From: Haliclona indistincta
Lineage: Eukaryota > Porifera > Demospongiae > Haplosclerida > Chalinidae
DNA length: 64,000 bases
Reading direction: 5' to 3'
Assembly: GCA_964017065.1 (NCBI GenBank)
Contig: OZ024783.1
Location: 12,532,313-12,596,312, forward strand
The notes under the pieces are model-generated. The model saw only the letters and a list, made by a program, of their open reading frames with translations. It did not search any database and had not been told where the DNA came from. How positions within the stretch are numbered: position 1 is the first letter of the stretch; each line of letters begins with the position of its first letter. A program made the position numbers and the translations under genes. Positions 56,801 to 64,000 of this stretch are shown here, in pieces.

Positions 56801-59800
56801 AGTTGGTGTTTGTCCTGTATTGTCTGTGACTCTGTGTAAGTAGTATAGATCATGCTTTAACTTCTTTTAAGGCAACTTTGTTATATGCAACAAATCTGCA
56901 GCAACTTTCTTCATTCATCAATTACACACAACATTGATCTTTCGTTTATTCAGGTTCCTGTAGAATTTCTCATTAACAAGTTAAATTGGCCTTCTAAGTT
57001 GGTAAGTTAGTAGTAAGTTACGTACCTTAGAATTTGACTATGATAAAGATTTTCTACCTGGTCAATGTGTGCATTGATTTATTTAATTTTTCGATTGTAT
57101 AAACGCAGTATACTATTTTCAGCTTCTAATGCAGTATCGATATTTGATAGTGCAAGTAGATACTGACATCTGCTAGCACTCATGTTGGATCATAGCTAGA
57201 GTTGTACTATAGCAAGTTTGTAGCGTTAATTGTGCTGTAGACCCTGGCTGTAGTAATGTGTTTAATCATAATACTAGGTTGATGATCTTCAGGAGGTAGT
57301 ATCAAGTATGGCTAAACTTGAAGAGAAGGTGATCATGGCAGAAAAAGTGTGTCAACAGGCGATGGAAGTAAGGACCAATTAAACTGTAGAAAATACCACC
57401 GTTTATATCCCTATTAAACAGAACCGTTTTCATTGCTGTGTTTTATCCTTAGCCCTATGCTTTGCTGATCAACTGACATTGATTGTAGCCAATTTCTTCT
57501 AAATAGTGTTAAACCCAGTCATGATTGATTGTTCTTTTGTGTGAAATAATTATATGAAGTCAAAAATGCTCAAGCAAGCTTATTAGTCATCTGCAGAATC
57601 TCTAGTACTGTATAGTTGGTAATTTTAGCAGGAGAAACTTTGGTGAATTGTCAAGCTTTCGCCAAATTTTGACTGCCTATTGTATGAACTGGGCACCAAA
57701 ATTAAACACTGATTTTTGGTCATTCTCTAAATAAAGATTTATACAATTATGCGTACGTGCAACACTCATTAGACAATCACAGGTACGTTTTTAAGATTTG
57801 CAGGCGTGGAAATTTTAACCTTTGGTGAGCGCTTGGGCAGGGCAAACCAAGAAGAGTAGCAAGAAGGAAGATGACGAGCTTTCAGATTCATAGTTGGCAT
57901 AGGACAGCAGCACAATTTGTTAGCTATCGCAGTTGTTTGCATTCAACCAGTAGCTCATCAAGTAGAGACTCCATTGAATAGCAGTTGCTAGGAAACCCAT
58001 GGTCAGTCACTCCTGTTCTGAGAAGTGAAAGTTAGTACGTACAAGTATTAGATAAGTGAATAATGTAGACCAGGTATTCACTCATCTACAATAGATATTT
58101 TAAGGTGGCGCTTCAGTGGAATCAGGAAGCAAATAGTAATTATATTTTATTATTAATTTTTTCCAATTAATTTTTTGCAACATGTAATTTTCTTTTACAT
58201 GTACATGATCATTGCTGTCTGTGTTTGTCATTTCAGAGCGAGCAGCTAAATGTCGAGGTGGTCCATCAATGTGTTATGCAGGTAATTACTACTGCTACAC
58301 TCATAAACAGGAGCCGAGATCAGGACTCACGTTATACACGTGCTGTGAGTAGCTATTACAAAGCTATGTACATATAATATGCATTGCCTTTTTCAGTCTT
58401 CAAGTTTTCCAGTGGATCAGATAGACATTCATCGTCTAGTTCAACGAGCTACTGCTGCTGTTACTCCTCTTCTTGATAAATTGTATAAGAAGGCATTGCA
58501 ATCACATCTTCTTGTTAATGACCCCACTGTGTCCAAATACGACCATACATTTCGCCTACAAAATGCTGTTAGGTTACTCAGGTGAGTAAGAAAGCAAATG
58601 AGCTACTTGTTACTATTATTGGTTTGTCAGAATGTGCTGTAACATGTCTGATTCACTTTCAAACTCACTTGAAATTCCAAGACACCCTCAATATTCCGTG
58701 AGTAACAACATTATTTCACAAAATTAATTAGTGTTCTAGTTAAGCATTCTGTTTGGTTTGTAATTTGGATTTTAGAACATGTACAAATCGCCAATGTGCT
58801 ATTATGATAAACAGTTGTTTTTACATGTTTGTGTGTAGACAACTTAGACAAGTAATCATTTGTTAGCCACTGGGACAGACATTATTGTGGCATAATTATA
58901 AGGATTGGAAATTGTGTGGCCAACAACATTATTTGCCAACTTTTGACTAGCCGATTACTAAACGCTACTGCATCATTTTGATTAGGCATTTTAGTATAAA
59001 CGTACATAATTATAATGGCCAAGGCCTGACATTACTTATATCTCTGCATTAACCCTGCTTTAGTAACAGTCTACAATGAATATGTACCTAAATAGTAACT
59101 AATGCACAATCATGTATTATAGGAAGCCATGTTGAAAGCAGCCGATCTGAACACTACGTACCAAAAGCAACTTGCAATACTAGAGAAAAGGTGTGTTATT
59201 TTACCTTAGTCCATTATTTTATAGATACAGTATCTCTTATACCGCCTTTACACTGGCACCGAAAAGCGGGCCAGCACAGCACGGCATGGTACAGCACGGA
59301 TAATTTTGCAAGTGTAAACAAGTGCCAAGATGTACTGAACCATGCCGTGCCATGCTGGCCTGACCCACTTTGGTCAGGTGGGCCGGCATGGCGTTGTTCA
59401 ACACGGCACTTTGTACAGTGTAAACAAAAAATTGTGTGCCATACCGTGCTGAAGATGCACCAGATCCTGGCTGCACAGTTTGGGAGAACCAATATTACAA
59501 TGGTGTACGGCAACTACAAATATTTTTCTTGGTTTAACCCACACTGTACGAGAAGAAGGCCCCAACTGAGACAGCACTAGCACAGATAACCTTGCCTTTC
59601 ACCTAGATCGCCTTCGCTGAAACTGACGAAGTTGAACTTGAGTCTACTCCCGCCTCTGACGCAATGAGTTCTGAAAAGAACTACAGCAGACTCGAGGAAG
59701 AATTGTTCAAAACTGACAACACCACCAGGCTGTTGATAGACGCCATTGTAACTGTGTTAGTCCCGCCTTCTGAACGAATAGCCCAACTCACTTGTGCTAT

Positions 59801-62800
59801 ACAGCCATGAAGTCACTGGTGTTGTGTAAATGCGGGCCAAGCCGTACCGAAGTGCGGCCAAGCCATGCTGAACCGTGCCGTGCCAATCCGCGCTGCTACA
59901 GTGTAAACATAGTATTAGAGAGATGCATGCAGAAAATTTTACATGTACCATGTTGCAGTAGCTACATGGTACATGTAAAAATGGAGCTCATTCCTAGGAG
60001 TGTATAACTTTGAATAGCGTAGTTGACCTAGTGGTAATAACATATTTCTGACATTGAAAAAACTTTCTTATTAAGCAGTTTTTGTACAAGTCATGCAGCC
60101 ATGCGTAGACATACACTGTACTAGAGCTGTATTATTCTCACTCAGAAAACATTTCCTTTTTTCTGTTGTATGCTCCTTGGAATGTTAAGCTTATGGTATG
60201 AGTGTGTATGAGTGTGTTGCAAAAATTAAAGCAGCACTGCAGCAGATATTGTTGAAAAGCTACCATGTAAAGCTTATGCAGTGCAGATTCAAATCAAAGG
60301 CCATGCTGCCTGTAATATTAGAGCAATGGGTTTGCTGCCAATCATAATTATATTTTAGCAATGACATCATAGTCAGTACAGTAACACTCAATTATTAATG
60401 AGCTATTATAAATTAACCAACCCTTGTCCTGAGATTGTTTTACATGTAAAGCCCTGTTCAAATGGAGCTGTTTTCAATCCACTTACTTGCAAATTCACAC
60501 CAATTGAGAGCGTTCATGCACCTCATACTGACCTTGAAATTAGCAAGACAGAATATGCATGAGCTGCTCTTTATTCTGCTGGAGCTATACCTCTTTAGCC
60601 CCGTTTACACGACACCTCCAACCCGGATCGACCTGCGTGTAAACGCAATGTTATCCGGATTCAATCCGGATTGCTCAACCCACATCTGGAGGTGGATTGA
60701 ATCCGGATTAATCCGGATCGGGTCCACGTGTAAACAGTTGTACGTGATAAAGTGAGTTCAAACGCGCTGTTGCTAGTCTTCTCTGGGTGAATTGTAGTTA
60801 CCATTGCACAGCAGAAGGACGGCGATACATTTTTTTCTCTAGCTATAGTCTCCTAGCCAAGGCAAGTCTTGTAATAGCAAAAAACCGATTTCTAGACGTA
60901 TTGTAGGCTACCGTATCGTCCGTGCAGTTGTTTTACCAAAAGTAAGCTTGCTGGTTGACTATTCCGGTCCTTATTGTTGCAACAAAGCAAGAGTGGAGTG
61001 TATAGCAAGGTTTTCCCTTCTGTTATGCATAAAATAGCCCTTCTATTACATCAAAATCACCTGCGTTTTGGCTCGTGTGTAAACGGAATGTGATCCGGAT
61101 TGTATCCGGGTTGTGCTAATCCGGATTGGGTGTGTGTAAACGGGGCTTTTGATCGTTAACGTTTACTGGCGAAGAAACGAAAGAATCGATAAGTTACAAT
61201 AGCCGAGAGAATGAGAAAGATTGCTTGCATTATCTCTTCGCTATACAAGAGCAGTGTGACAATGATGACCATCCATTCTGTAAAGTGTTCCTGGTGTTTC
61301 GCTTTAGCTGCAACAGGCTGACACACACAGTAGAGCAAGTGGCCATCTGTATTTCCGGTTTTGCCCACGCAATCCACTTTCGATTCGCTTTCAATCGATG
61401 CGCATTGAATTCGATTCAGTTACAATCGCTCACCATGTGAACATTCTGATGCGCATCAAACATGCATTCAATTCGCCAAAATGGGTCCATGTAAACAGGC
61501 CTTATGACCATCAGAAGGAGGACTTGTGCAAGGAACACCAGATTCCTTTTCTGGGTGATCTAATTGACTTGCACGTTGACTATGCTTTCACTGACTTGAT
61601 GATGGGCGCCATTTTGCAAAATTGTTCATTGTGTCAGTTCTGATTCATAAACACTTTCTTCAACACTAGCTACTTCACACACAGTCATCACACATACAAC
61701 ACACTGTTTAACACACAATAAGCCCAGAACTCTGTTACAATTGTTTACAAAAACAGAGGTCACACTATATTCATCACCCTCTGTGATGTTCCAACTGGAT
61801 GATGATCTTTTGTGGTAATGGTAACATCCATTGCAATTTTATTTACAATGTAGAGGAGACTGGGATTCTGAGGAGGCTGTAAACCTACAAGCAGTGAATT
61901 CAAACAAAAGAGTGAGAACACAAAATAGTGTTTAAATTTTGACGTGTTTATACTGTTTTTCTCAGTCTTCTCTTTCTCAGAAAAATCAAGCAACTGTGTC
62001 ACAAGTAATTGTTTCTGTACTTGGTGAAGGTGGTACAATTGATGATGCCGTTGAAGCCGTTAGTATGACACAAGAGGTGTTTCTACAAGAAGAAACTCAA
62101 CTTATCAAATCTGTTGTTGCATCTGGTAGCACAAATGTAAGATTTTAAAATAAAATATGGCAAAACTTGTACGATAGATAGAATGTACAATCATTGTTAG
62201 TTTTTCTTGTAGATGGTTGATCAAATTATGCAAATAAGAAAAATGTTTTGTGGTGGTGATGAATCTCTACTACACAGGCATGATTTTGATTGGTTACACG
62301 AAGCTCTCATAAAGGTATGATTTACTTAGAACACTGCTTTGTTGTTGATAACATGTTTGTTAGTATGTTCAATTCCTTAAGCCTTGTTCACATCTTAGAT
62401 CGTTATACTGTTGTTAGTATCACAACAGCTAGTAATGTTTACAATGTAATTATTTGCTTTTTGTAGTCGAAACCTGAGTGTATTGAAAACCTGGTGAAAG
62501 TTCACGATATATCTATTGATTGCTGTAGTCCTGATGCTGGAAATAGGTTGGTTGGTACAGTATGTGCATAATGTGTACATGTAGCAGGGGCGTAGGCAAG
62601 ATTGTCAAAGCAAGTATCACACAAATCGTTTTGTTACATAATTGTCACATAAAAATTTACATTCTATTGAAATGCCTCATATACGAAGGGGCTGGACAGC
62701 CAAACTTGTGAACAATTAAAACATGCATTATCAACCACTTTACAAAGTCATTGTTTCTTTTTCAGTCTATTACACATTGCCTCTCGTCGTCAAGACTGGT

Positions 62801-63422
62801 CTATGATGCAATTTCTTGTCAAATTAGAGGCTAATCCTTTAGTAGTGAATAGTTCGTCTCGAACACCATTGGAATTACTTGGAATAAAGGTACACATCTA
62901 TTACTGTATTCTTTCATTATTTTACAGTATTATTTTACAGTGCTTTCCTCAGCAACACTTTCATGAACTCAAACAGAAAGGTTTGATTTGTTATGATAAA
63001 TTATAATATGGTAGACTCAGCAATAAAATAAAATCAAAAAATTATTTACCTTTTTATTGTTCAGCAAGGAAAAATATTGAGTATCATGTTGTATGTGTAC
63101 TCTTGTCTGCTGTTGATTAGTTTCTGTTTAAATCATAAATATTATTTTTGTACGTATACAGTTGTATTTACTTATTGTTATTTGTATAGAATTGCCTTTT
63201 GATCTTGAATCTTACATCAATAATCCCAGTCTAAGGTAAATAGTTACGAATACGTAAACAAGTTTTTACTTTTATATCTCATAATGCAGTGATGTGGTGC
63301 TTGTCTCAAATGAAGGGGAAAAGTTCTATGCTCATCGACTGATGCTTTGTGGTCAAAGCCCTGTATTTCATTCCATGATGGAATCTGAAGTATGGAAGAA
63401 TACTAACTCTCAAGATGGAGAA
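44503..63422 (+). CDS. ankyrin repeat-BTB protein, 3' end beyond window
   Basis: Reconstructed from splice sites with continuous phase. Exons: 44,503-44,887; 49,317-50,101; 53,373-53,555; 56,611-56,757; 56,954-57,001; 57,278-57,367; 58,237-58,281; 58,397-58,581; 58,631-58,697; 59,122-59,190; 61,966-62,136; 62,213-62,314; 62,467-62,546; 62,766-62,889; 62,941-62,980; 63,190-63,235; 63,290-63,422. That gives about 900 residues. Order: Cys/His motif, serine- and proline-rich region, acidic segment, PPPPP tract, coiled coils, helical region, ankyrin repeat, start of BTB. BTB domains often recruit cullin-3 or dimerise, and proline stretches bind SH3 or EVH1 domains; for this protein both are inference. 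Exon 59,122-59,190 and the small exon at 62,941 are the least certain. Orthology is not clear; ABTB-type proteins share the ankyrin-then-BTB order. Confidence 0.75.
44888..45666. other. intron 1, first part; no separate gene seen
   Basis: Contains a weak relative of the tRNA-like repeat near 45,457-45,487. Otherwise unremarkable. Confidence 0.5.
45667..46041. mobile_element. foldback MITE, ~375 bp
   Basis: Arms 45,667-45,802 and 45,904-46,041 are inverted copies sharing ATCAAAAGGATGTAGG, GACTTGCTAACAGACCATAG and the inner CCCTACATCAGTGGCTG. A related single arm is at 52,776-52,882. Confidence 0.85.
46403..47135. mobile_element. 733-bp TIR element, TA target
   Basis: Ends CAGTACGGGATGGGAAAC and GTTTCCTATCCCGTACTG, with TA on each side (46,401-46,402 and 47,136-47,137). 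The next inner part also pairs (GATGCGCATTACC, GTGACGTCA). Mariner-like by target. No transposase. Confidence 0.8.
47409..48759 (-). pseudogene. Myb/SANT-like DNA-binding protein, decayed, antisense in intron 1
   Basis: Read on the minus strand. The segment 48,759-48,485 encodes a Myb/SANT-like helix-turn-helix: FRWSELKHNIHLAREVVGRR, EWDAIATVL, LKGRGCRERLERLVEKFRAE. Further on (about 47,990-47,823) the frame has SGTEEEY, three in-frame stops, then KQKENKKQKEQTNKK and EDMRLSAMETFS. After a short intron, 47,774-47,661 gives KRRQQFDKDDIDDLHQFEDP, and 47,614-47,409 ends in a lysine/glutamate coiled coil (FEKKSELKKVELELKKKELE) and a stop at 47,409. This plan is common in proteins encoded alongside Harbinger transposases and in their domesticated relatives. 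The stops make it a likely pseudogene unless other exons are used. Confidence 0.6.
49317..50101 (+). other. exon 2 of the ankyrin-BTB gene: proline-rich
   Basis: Acceptor TTTTTTCTTAG, donor GATGAG|GTAAGT. Contains two PPPRPPPR-type SH3-binding runs (GGPPPRPPPRSSS and VPPRPPPRSAS), an acidic leucine-rich stretch (LLCDDDGEISELIDKEQGLG) and a run of ten prolines near the end (PLPPPPPPPPPPIVPP). Ends in phase 0. Confidence 0.85.
50280..51312. repeat. cluster of nested palindromes in intron 2
   Basis: At least four hairpin units: 50,285-50,390 (GTGTTTAAGCA...TGCTTAAACAC); 50,391-50,584 (TTTAAACCATAGT ends); 50,617-50,737 (GTTAAACAACGGTCC ends, almost fully paired); and 51,178-51,311 (TTAACTCCCGGTCTC ends, almost fully paired). 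The last two are themselves framed by inverted CACCTCGTGGGCGTATC at 50,744-50,764 and 51,152-51,172. Between them GCAATATATTCCATATTGCC recurs in both orientations. Foldback MITEs piled together; no gene. Confidence 0.8.
51448..51513. repeat. 33-bp direct duplication
   Basis: GGCGAACGCCCGTGTTCAAG plus TTGGGCGACAAAC occurs twice in tandem. Confidence 0.9.
51600..52775. other. intron 2, no feature seen
   Basis: Apart from two copies of TCCTGGAAAATATCCATATT near 51,725 and 51,765, nothing stands out on either strand. Confidence 0.5.
52776..52882. repeat. single arm of the 45,667-46,041 MITE family
   Basis: Shares AAAGGATGTAGG, CTACAATGTAAACCAACA and ATTGACTTGCTAATAGA with the arms of that foldback, ending TATATCAGTGGCTG. 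Confidence 0.7.
53847..55313. repeat. 1.47-kb inverted repeat complex
   Basis: 53,847-54,040 is repeated inverted at 55,125-55,313. The arms include about 95 bp of ordinary sequence (TGTTCCTTATGAACGTTCTG...) and the first part of the TTAA MITE. One arm carries the full MITE (53,946-54,542); the other has only its last 130 bp with an internal duplication of CACTATTTATGACG. 54,547-55,080 between them has no recognised feature. Both MITE ends meet TTAA (53,942-53,945 and 55,215-55,218). Confidence 0.85.
53946..54542 (-). mobile_element. TTAA-type MITE, 597 bp (same family as 8320-8917)
   Basis: Ends CCCTTTAGGG and CACTAAAGAG with TTAA at 53,942-53,945 and 54,543-54,546. It aligns along its whole length, inverted, with 8320-8917, including the odd GC-rich centre (GAACGGGGGGATTTTTAAAG). 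Confidence 0.9.
55312..56121 (+). pseudogene. LINE reverse transcriptase fragment starting at the YADD box
   Basis: An open frame of 269 codons that begins precisely with the catalytic motif YADDILLH at 55,312. It continues through LQNDVSHIQSWSSLNALTFN, KSFKYLGLMISSDLGWSTHI, LYLSQVRPLMEYGVEVWHPY and SIKLWNNLP to a stop at 56,121. An A-rich tail with AATAATAAT follows at 56,178-56,200. This is the thumb side of a Jockey/CR1-like RT. The 5' truncation point coincides with the inner edge of the inverted repeat arm, with CTA shared at the junction. Intact frame suggests a fairly recent insertion. Confidence 0.85.
56201..56610. other. intron sequence, nothing seen
   Basis: AT-rich intronic sequence between the LINE tail and exon 4. 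It includes a loose inverted pair around GATATCTG/CAGATATC (56,300-56,490). Confidence 0.5.
57368..58236. other. intron sequence, nothing seen
   Basis: No coding frame, TIR or tandem repeat recognised on either strand. Confidence 0.5.
59244..59910. mobile_element. TIR element, ~0.67 kb (TTTACACTG ends)
   Basis: TTTACACTG at 59,247 and CAGTGTAAA at 59,899-59,907, with related inner sequence at both ends rich in GGCACGGCACGG/CCGTGCCGTGCC-type words. Sub-terminal repeats of GCACGGCATGG occur several times. Target duplication not clear. A 68-codon open stretch (59,607-59,810, IAFAETDEVELESTP...) lies inside and has no start codon at its beginning. Confidence 0.65.
59937..59980. other. 16-bp perfect hairpin
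   Basis: TTTTACATGTACCATG and its reverse complement around a 12-nt loop, just outside the TIR element. Confidence 0.6.
60451..61501. mobile_element. outer TIR element with another nested inside
   Basis: GCCCTGTTCAAATGGAGC at the left pairs with the complement of GGTCCATGTAAACAGGC at the right. It is interrupted by 60,597-61,147. Ends are diverged, so it is older than the inner element. Confidence 0.55.
60597..61147. mobile_element. TIR element, 551 bp (AGCCCCGTTTACAC ends)
   Basis: Perfect 14-bp terminal repeat AGCCCCGTTTACAC / GTGTAAACGGGGCT. Sub-terminal regions repeat ATCCGGATT many times in both orientations. This pattern of short TIR with repeated sub-terminal words is typical of hAT-like MITEs. 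Flanking bases do not show an obvious 8-bp duplication. Confidence 0.75.
61966..62889 (+). other. exons 11-14 of the ankyrin-BTB gene: ankyrin repeat
   Basis: The exon pair 62,467-62,546 and 62,766-62,889 joins to SLLHIASRRQDWSMMQFLVK followed by LEANPLVVNSSSRTPLELL. This is a recognisable ankyrin repeat: LLHIA, a two-helix body, and the turn into xxxxTPLxL. The preceding exons are helical and may hold a weaker repeat (CIENLVKVHDISIDCCSPDA). Confidence 0.75.
63290..63422 (+). other. BTB-domain exon of the ankyrin-BTB gene
   Basis: Encodes SDVVLVSNEGEKFYAHRLML followed by CGQSPVFHSMMESEVWKN, the classic first half of a BTB/POZ fold (D-V-x-V-x-x-x-G-x-x-x-x-A-H-R). The likely donor GAA|GTAGGT is 7 bp from a MULE-like MITE starting at 63,430, so either the intron begins there or the MITE interrupts the exon. 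Confidence 0.8.
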
Positions 63423-63429
63423 GTAGGTG

Positions 63430-64000
63430 TAGCCTCGTACCCAGGCGCTAGGGGACAAAAAATAAGTGCCTGGTATCTACTGCTTGCGCATGCGCTAAAT
63501 ATCCGTGTATTTTACTGTAAAATATTCCGATTGCATCATGAAAACATGGTAGCAGTTATTCTGGCCACATCTCTGCCACACCTAAGTTATTAAGCCTATA
63601 AACAACTGGCTAAGAAGCGGCTTGATCGTCAGCTCTAGCTCTGGATTCGGCGAATAACTTTGTGATGAGCCTGCATACGCGATAGTGCTTAATCGCGTGA
63701 CATTTCACGCTGCTATTGTCGATCGATGTCGCTCGTTTCCGCTACCAGGAGCACTCAATTGTTAAATTGTACTTCTGCTATTGTGATAGAGCTTCAAAAA
63801 AAGACGATACAATACAGTCATCAGAGTAGATTGCAAACAGGAGAGCTTCACGAACTGCTAAGAAAACCGATGAATATTCTTCACGTACTGCAAACATGTA
63901 CGATGATAACCGGCGGCGGTGGAATTCCACCGCTACCCACGCATGCGCAAACAGCAGATACCAGGCCTTATCTCTTCTCCTCAATAGGCCTGGGTACGAG
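63430..64000. mobile_element. MULE-like MITE, right terminus at or just past window end
   Basis: Begins TAGCCTCGTACCCAGGC and approaches its other end with GCCTGGGTACGAG at 63,988-64,000. The inner TIR pairs too (GCGCATGCG, CCTGGTATCTGCT). Same family as 40,759-41,335. The target duplication cannot be checked because the right flank is outside. Confidence 0.8.

Larger units (their letters stand above)
53373..59190 (+). other. exons 3-10 of the ankyrin-BTB gene: helical/coiled-coil region
   Basis: Eight small exons. Residues such as EEAVVDVASEMRIRVQNLRK, VEAHSDKLEQLRPQISQLLK and DDLQEVVSSMAKLEEKVIMA show heptad-like spacing. Then comes a helical segment, VDQIDIHRLVQRATAAVTPL. The small 67-nt exon at 58,631-58,697 is needed to keep frame between its neighbours. 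Confidence 0.7.

Noticed and set aside
59191..59583. Several overlapping frames on both strands (up to 129 codons)
   Set aside because: They lie in a TIR element with repeated GC-rich words; openness on both strands reflects composition.

Overview
The window is eukaryotic and almost certainly from an invertebrate animal genome. Genes have GT-AG introns, several of only 48-61 nt. There are no bacterial operons, rRNA genes or CRISPR arrays. The mix of transposases (piggyBac, a DUF7869-like DDE, a Crypton-derived DUF3504 domain, a Myb/SANT-like protein, two kinds of non-LTR retrotransposon) with an ankyrin-BTB gene fits a sponge or other early-branching metazoan. The species is an inference. All family assignments come from motif recognition by eye; nothing was searched.

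Layout. (1) 1-22,710 is a long AT-rich satellite array. The monomer is about 172 bp and is itself a long imperfect dyad. Monomers run in one orientation to about 15,560 and in the opposite orientation afterwards. The array is interrupted by a compound piggyBac-like element (706-3204), a LINE tail (3783-4185), a 598-bp TTAA element (8320-8917) and a 2.8-kb TTAA element (12,021-14,805). (2) 22,711-23,582 is non-satellite sequence ending in a 24-bp minisatellite. (3) 23,918-27,410 is a DNA transposon with 25-bp terminal inverted repeats and one apparently intact multi-exon gene for a DUF7869-like protein with a C-terminal zinc knuckle. (4) 27,411-33,270 holds degenerate satellite, small foldback MITEs, a second compound piggyBac-like element with a frameshifted transposase, and a truncated Crypton-derived tyrosine-recombinase domain. 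(5) 33,270-44,370 is packed with foldback and TIR elements, often nested and with readable target-site duplications, plus two LINE remnants. (6) From 44,503 to beyond the end there is one host-like gene on the plus strand. It encodes a Cys/His motif, a proline-rich region, coiled coils, an ankyrin repeat and the start of a BTB domain. Its large introns contain MITEs, a LINE, palindromes and an antisense decayed Myb/SANT-like gene.

How it fits together. Most of the window is mobile or tandem DNA layered over time. Several insertions can be dated relative to each other because they sit inside recognisable tandem repeats: TTAA elements inside satellite monomers, a TA foldback inside a 32-bp minisatellite, and a 9-bp-TSD element inside a 19-bp repeat. 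The strongest candidate for a little-described system is the DUF7869-like transposon, followed by the inverting dyad satellite and the piggyBac-like element that carries a tandem copy of its own 5' end.
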